Positions 12,832-14,634 of a stretch of DNA of 14,634 nucleotides are shown one piece after another. Position 1 is the stretch's first letter. Each line of letters begins with the position of its first letter. A program made the position numbers and the translations under genes. Source of the DNA: JBBDWJ01 sp040902925 (GTDB taxonomy: Bacteria > Acidobacteriota > Terriglobia > Bryobacterales > UBA6623); the NCBI GenBank assembly GCA_040902925.1, contig JBBDWJ010000287.1, positions 1 through 14,634 of the forward strand, given 5' to 3'. The notes beneath the pieces were generated by a model. That model did no database searches, was not told where the DNA came from, and saw only the letters and a program-made list of their open reading frames with translations.

Positions 12832-14634
12832 ATGTACCTCGAACTCCATACCGCTTCCGGTTTCAGCTTTCTCGAAGGGGCTTCACAGCCGGAAGACCTC
12901 GTCGCCGAAGCTGTGCGCCTGGGGTACCCCGCGCTGGCTCTTAGCGATCGCGACGGAGTTTATGGAGCGCCGCGGTTTCATAAAGCGGCTCAGGCGGCCG
13001 GGCTTCGGGCGTTGATTGGCTGTGAGATTTCGTTGGCGGAAGAGAGCGCGGGGCAGAGAGCTCGCCGCTCCGCAGCGAGCGACAGGCGGGAGCGCCTGTC
13101 GCTACCGTGGGACAGACAATCCTGTCTGTCCTCTGGCGCAAACAGCAGAGCGGTTGATCCAGGCACAGACAAACCAGTCACAGACAGGATTGTCTGTGCC
13201 ACTCCAGACACAGGCAAGATTGCCTGTGCTACTCCCCGGCTTACCCTGCTCGTCCAAAACCGCCGCGGCTATCAGAACCTTTGCCGCTTGCTCAGCCGCA
13301 TGCACACCCGCGCCCCCAAGGGCGAGGGCCGCGCTACGTGGCAAGACATTGCGGATTATGCCGGCGGGCTGGTCGCGCTTGTATCCGATCTCCGCCACGC
13401 CGATGCGGTTCGTTCCATCTTCGGCAGCGAGAACGCCTATGTCGAGATCCAGCGCCACCTGCGGCCCGAGCAGGAACGCGCCAATCGCGTCTTGATCGAC
13501 TACGCCCGCTGGCACGGGCTGCCACTGCTCGCTACCAATGGCGTCCGCTACGCGAAAAAATCGAGCCGGGCGTTGTTTGACGTTCTGACCTGCCTGCGCC
13601 ACAAGACGGTACTTGACCAAGCAGGCCGTTTGCTCGATGCGAACGCCGAGCGGCACCTGAAATCCCCCGCCGAGATGGCGCAGTTGTTCAGCGATCTGCC
13701 CGAGGCGGTACGCAACACGCAGGCGCTGGCTGAGCGGCTCGAGTTTACGCTCAAAGATCTTGGCTACGAGTTTCCGCACTATCCCGTGCCTCCGGGCGAG
13801 ACCGAAATGTCTTACCTGCGCAAAAGGACCTTCCTGGGCGCCGAGGATCGCTATCGCAGTTCCCCGCATCGGCAAAGAGCCTGGCGGCAGCTCGATCACG
13901 AGCTCAACGTCATCGAAAAGCTCAAGCTCGCCGGCTATTTTCTTATCGTCTGGGACATGGTCGAATTCTGCCGCCACGAAAGAATTCTGGTACAGGGGCG
14001 CGGTTCGGCGGCCAATAGCGCGGTCTGCTACAGCCTCGGCATCACAGCGGTTGATCCGGTCGGCATGGAACTGCTGTTCGAGCGTTTTCTCTCGGAAGAG
14101 CGCGGCGAATGGCCCGACATCGATATCGACTTGCCGAGCGGCGATCAGCGCGAGCGCGCCTTGCAGCATATGTATGAGCAATACGGACCGCGCGGCGCGG
14201 GTATGACGGCTAACGTCATCACCTACCGCGGCAAGAGCGCCGTCCGCGACGTCGGCAAAGCGCTTGGCTTCCCCGAGGAAATGCTTGGCCGTCTTTCCAA
14301 ATGCATCAGCACGTTCGAGTACACCGACGACGCTGACCGGCTGGCCAATCAGGTGACGGGGTCCGGCTTTGATATTTCACACCCGCGCGTTCATCATCTG
14401 GTGCGCCTAAGCATCGAGATCCAAAATCTGCCGCGTCATCTCGGGCAACACTCGGGCGGCATGGTCATCTGCCAAGGCGACCTCGACGCCGTCGTGCCGC
14501 TCGAAAACGCCCGCATGCCGGGCCGCGTTGTCGTGCAGTGGGACAAAGATGACTGCGCTGATCTAAAAATCATCAAGGTCGATCTGCTCGGTCTTGGCAT
14601 GATGGCAGCGCTCGAGGAGACGATCGAGATCATC
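12832..14634 (+). CDS. dnaE2: DnaE2, error-prone DNA polymerase III alpha subunit (3'-truncated by window)
   Basis: The frame is open for 601 codons to the window edge; full-length DnaE2 is over 1000 residues. The PHP domain starts at once (YLELHTASGFSFLEGAS, ALALSDRDGVYGAPRFHKAA, ALIGCEI). The palm has QGRGSAANSAVCYSLGIT (388-405) and PDIDIDLPSGDQRE, with catalytic D429 and D431. TANVITYRGKSAVRDVGKALG, LPRHLGQHSGGMVI and KIIKVDLLGLGMM follow. These distinguish DnaE2 from replicative DnaE1 and show an intact active site. DnaE2 carries out lesion bypass together with ImuA and ImuB. Residues about 71-135 are an extra loop made of repeats A5, B1, B2 and B3, replacing the short link before RLTLLVQNRRGYQNLCRLLSR. 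In the PHP domain the second His of the usual HxH is Ala (HTA) and DHD is DRD, hinting at a degenerate metal site. No Shine-Dalgarno is visible. Confidence 0.93.
   Translation, partial: MYLELHTASGFSFLEGASQPEDLVAEAVRLGYPALALSDRDGVYGAPRFHKAAQAAGLRALIGCEISLAEESAGQRARRSAASDRRERLSLPWDRQSCLSSGANSRAVDPGTDKPVTDRIVCATPDTGKIACATPRLTLLVQNRRGYQNLCRLLSRMHTRAPKGEGRATWQDIADYAGGLVALVSDLRHADAVRSIFGSENAYVEIQRHLRPEQERANRVLIDYARWHGLPLLATNGVRYAKKSSRALFDVLTCLRHKTVLDQAGRLLDANAERHLKSPAEMAQLFSDLPEAVRNTQALAERLEFTLKDLGYEFPHYPVPPGETEMSYLRKRTFLGAEDRYRSSPHRQRAWRQLDHELNVIEKLKLAGYFLIVWDMVEFCRHERILVQGRGSAANSAVCYSLGITAVDPVGMELLFERFLSEERGEWPDIDIDLPSGDQRERALQHMYEQYGPRGAGMTANVITYRGKSAVRDVGKALGFPEEMLGRLSKCISTFEYTDDADRLANQVTGSGFDISHPRVHHLVRLSIEIQNLPRHLGQHSGGMVICQGDLDAVVPLENARMPGRVVVQWDKDDCADLKIIKVDLLGLGMMAALEETIEII
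13060..13105 (-). repeat. REP-like element A5 in dnaE2
   Basis: The second hairpin, GCTCGC (13060-13065) and GCGAGC (13075-13080) with a 9-base loop, is followed directly by the main hairpin, GACAGGCG (13081-13088), GGAG, CGCCTGTC (13093-13100). CTAC (13102-13105) lies at its foot. It is translated as SDRRERLSLP, the same phase as A1. It is the best-preserved two-hairpin copy, 46 bases long. Confidence 0.85.
13107..13130 (+). repeat. Palindrome B1 in dnaE2 (GACAGACA/TGTCTGTC)
   Basis: GTGG (13107-13110) then GACAGACA (13111-13118), loop ATCC, TGTCTGTC (13123-13130). It starts one base after the end of A5, so the two families are adjacent. It is read as DRQSCLS in dnaE2. Confidence 0.8.
13179..13202 (-). 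repeat. Palindrome B2 in dnaE2 (CACAGACA/TGTCTGTG)
   Basis: CACAGACA (13179-13186), loop GGAT, TGTCTGTG (13191-13198), then CCAC (GTGG on the minus strand). The last 16 bases are identical to 55-70. It is inverted relative to B1, and a partial CACAGACA lies at 13164-13171. It is read as TDRIVCAT in dnaE2. Confidence 0.8.
13209..13232 (-). repeat. Palindrome B3 in dnaE2 (CACAGGCA/TGCCTGTG)
   Basis: CACAGGCA (13209-13216), loop AGAT, TGCCTGTG (13221-13228), then CTAC (13229-13232; GTAG on the minus strand). It combines B-like arms with the GTAG foot of family A, linking the two families. It is read as TGKIACAT in dnaE2. The stem differs from B2 by compensatory changes on both arms (A-T to G-C), so the hairpin itself is conserved. 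Confidence 0.8.

Noticed and set aside
13102..14181. Open frame of 359 codons on the minus strand opposite dnaE2.
   Set aside because: It mirrors well-conserved dnaE2 coding sequence and has no domain of its own.

Overview
The window is GC-rich, densely coded bacterial DNA. The gene content (true formylglycine-generating enzyme, DUF3500 protein, ImuA/ImuB/DnaE2 mutagenesis genes, PIN/RHH toxin-antitoxin pair) and the palindromic repeats suggest a soil-type Acidobacteriota or a relative. That assignment is inferred; no rRNA or other marker gene is present. Two runs of exactly 10 N (8940-8949 and 9819-9828) are scaffold gaps of unknown true length, so this is a draft or metagenome assembly.

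Layout. Positions 132-2301 (+) hold a secreted DUF3500 protein and a D-2-hydroxyacid dehydrogenase. On the minus strand follow three blocks: a PpiC-type peptidyl-prolyl isomerase with a formylglycine-generating enzyme (4354-2446); a small single-pass membrane protein with a pentapeptide repeat, 4 bp ahead of a ComM/YifB AAA+ ATPase (6443-4577); and a secreted M29-aminopeptidase-like protein with a Trm112/UPF0434-like protein (8232-6691). From 8424 to the right edge lies an SOS-mutagenesis ('mutasome') locus: imuA, a translationally coupled VOC/glyoxalase-fold gene, imuB, an antisense RHH-antitoxin/PIN-toxin module, and dnaE2, which runs off the window.

How the genes work together. ImuA, ImuB and DnaE2 form the damage-inducible translesion synthesis complex that replaces DinB/Pol V in many bacteria. 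A GAAC-N7-GAAC direct repeat sits at the predicted start of imuA transcription and is a candidate LexA-type operator. The cassette is interrupted by a VOC gene and by a toxin-antitoxin pair. The antitoxin and dnaE2 diverge from a 41-bp spacer.

Main discovery. The three mutasome genes carry in-frame insertions built from REP-like palindromes. One family (five copies) has arms GACAGGCG/CGCCTGTC with a conserved GTAG tetranucleotide at one foot and a second, variable hairpin on the other side. A related family (three copies in dnaE2, one half-copy near position 60) has arms such as CACAGACA/TGTCTGTG. ImuB is enlarged to 734 residues by two such regions, and DnaE2 gains about 65 residues after its PHP start. 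I found no complete copy in the first 8.2 kb. Both assembly gaps fall in this repeat-rich stretch.
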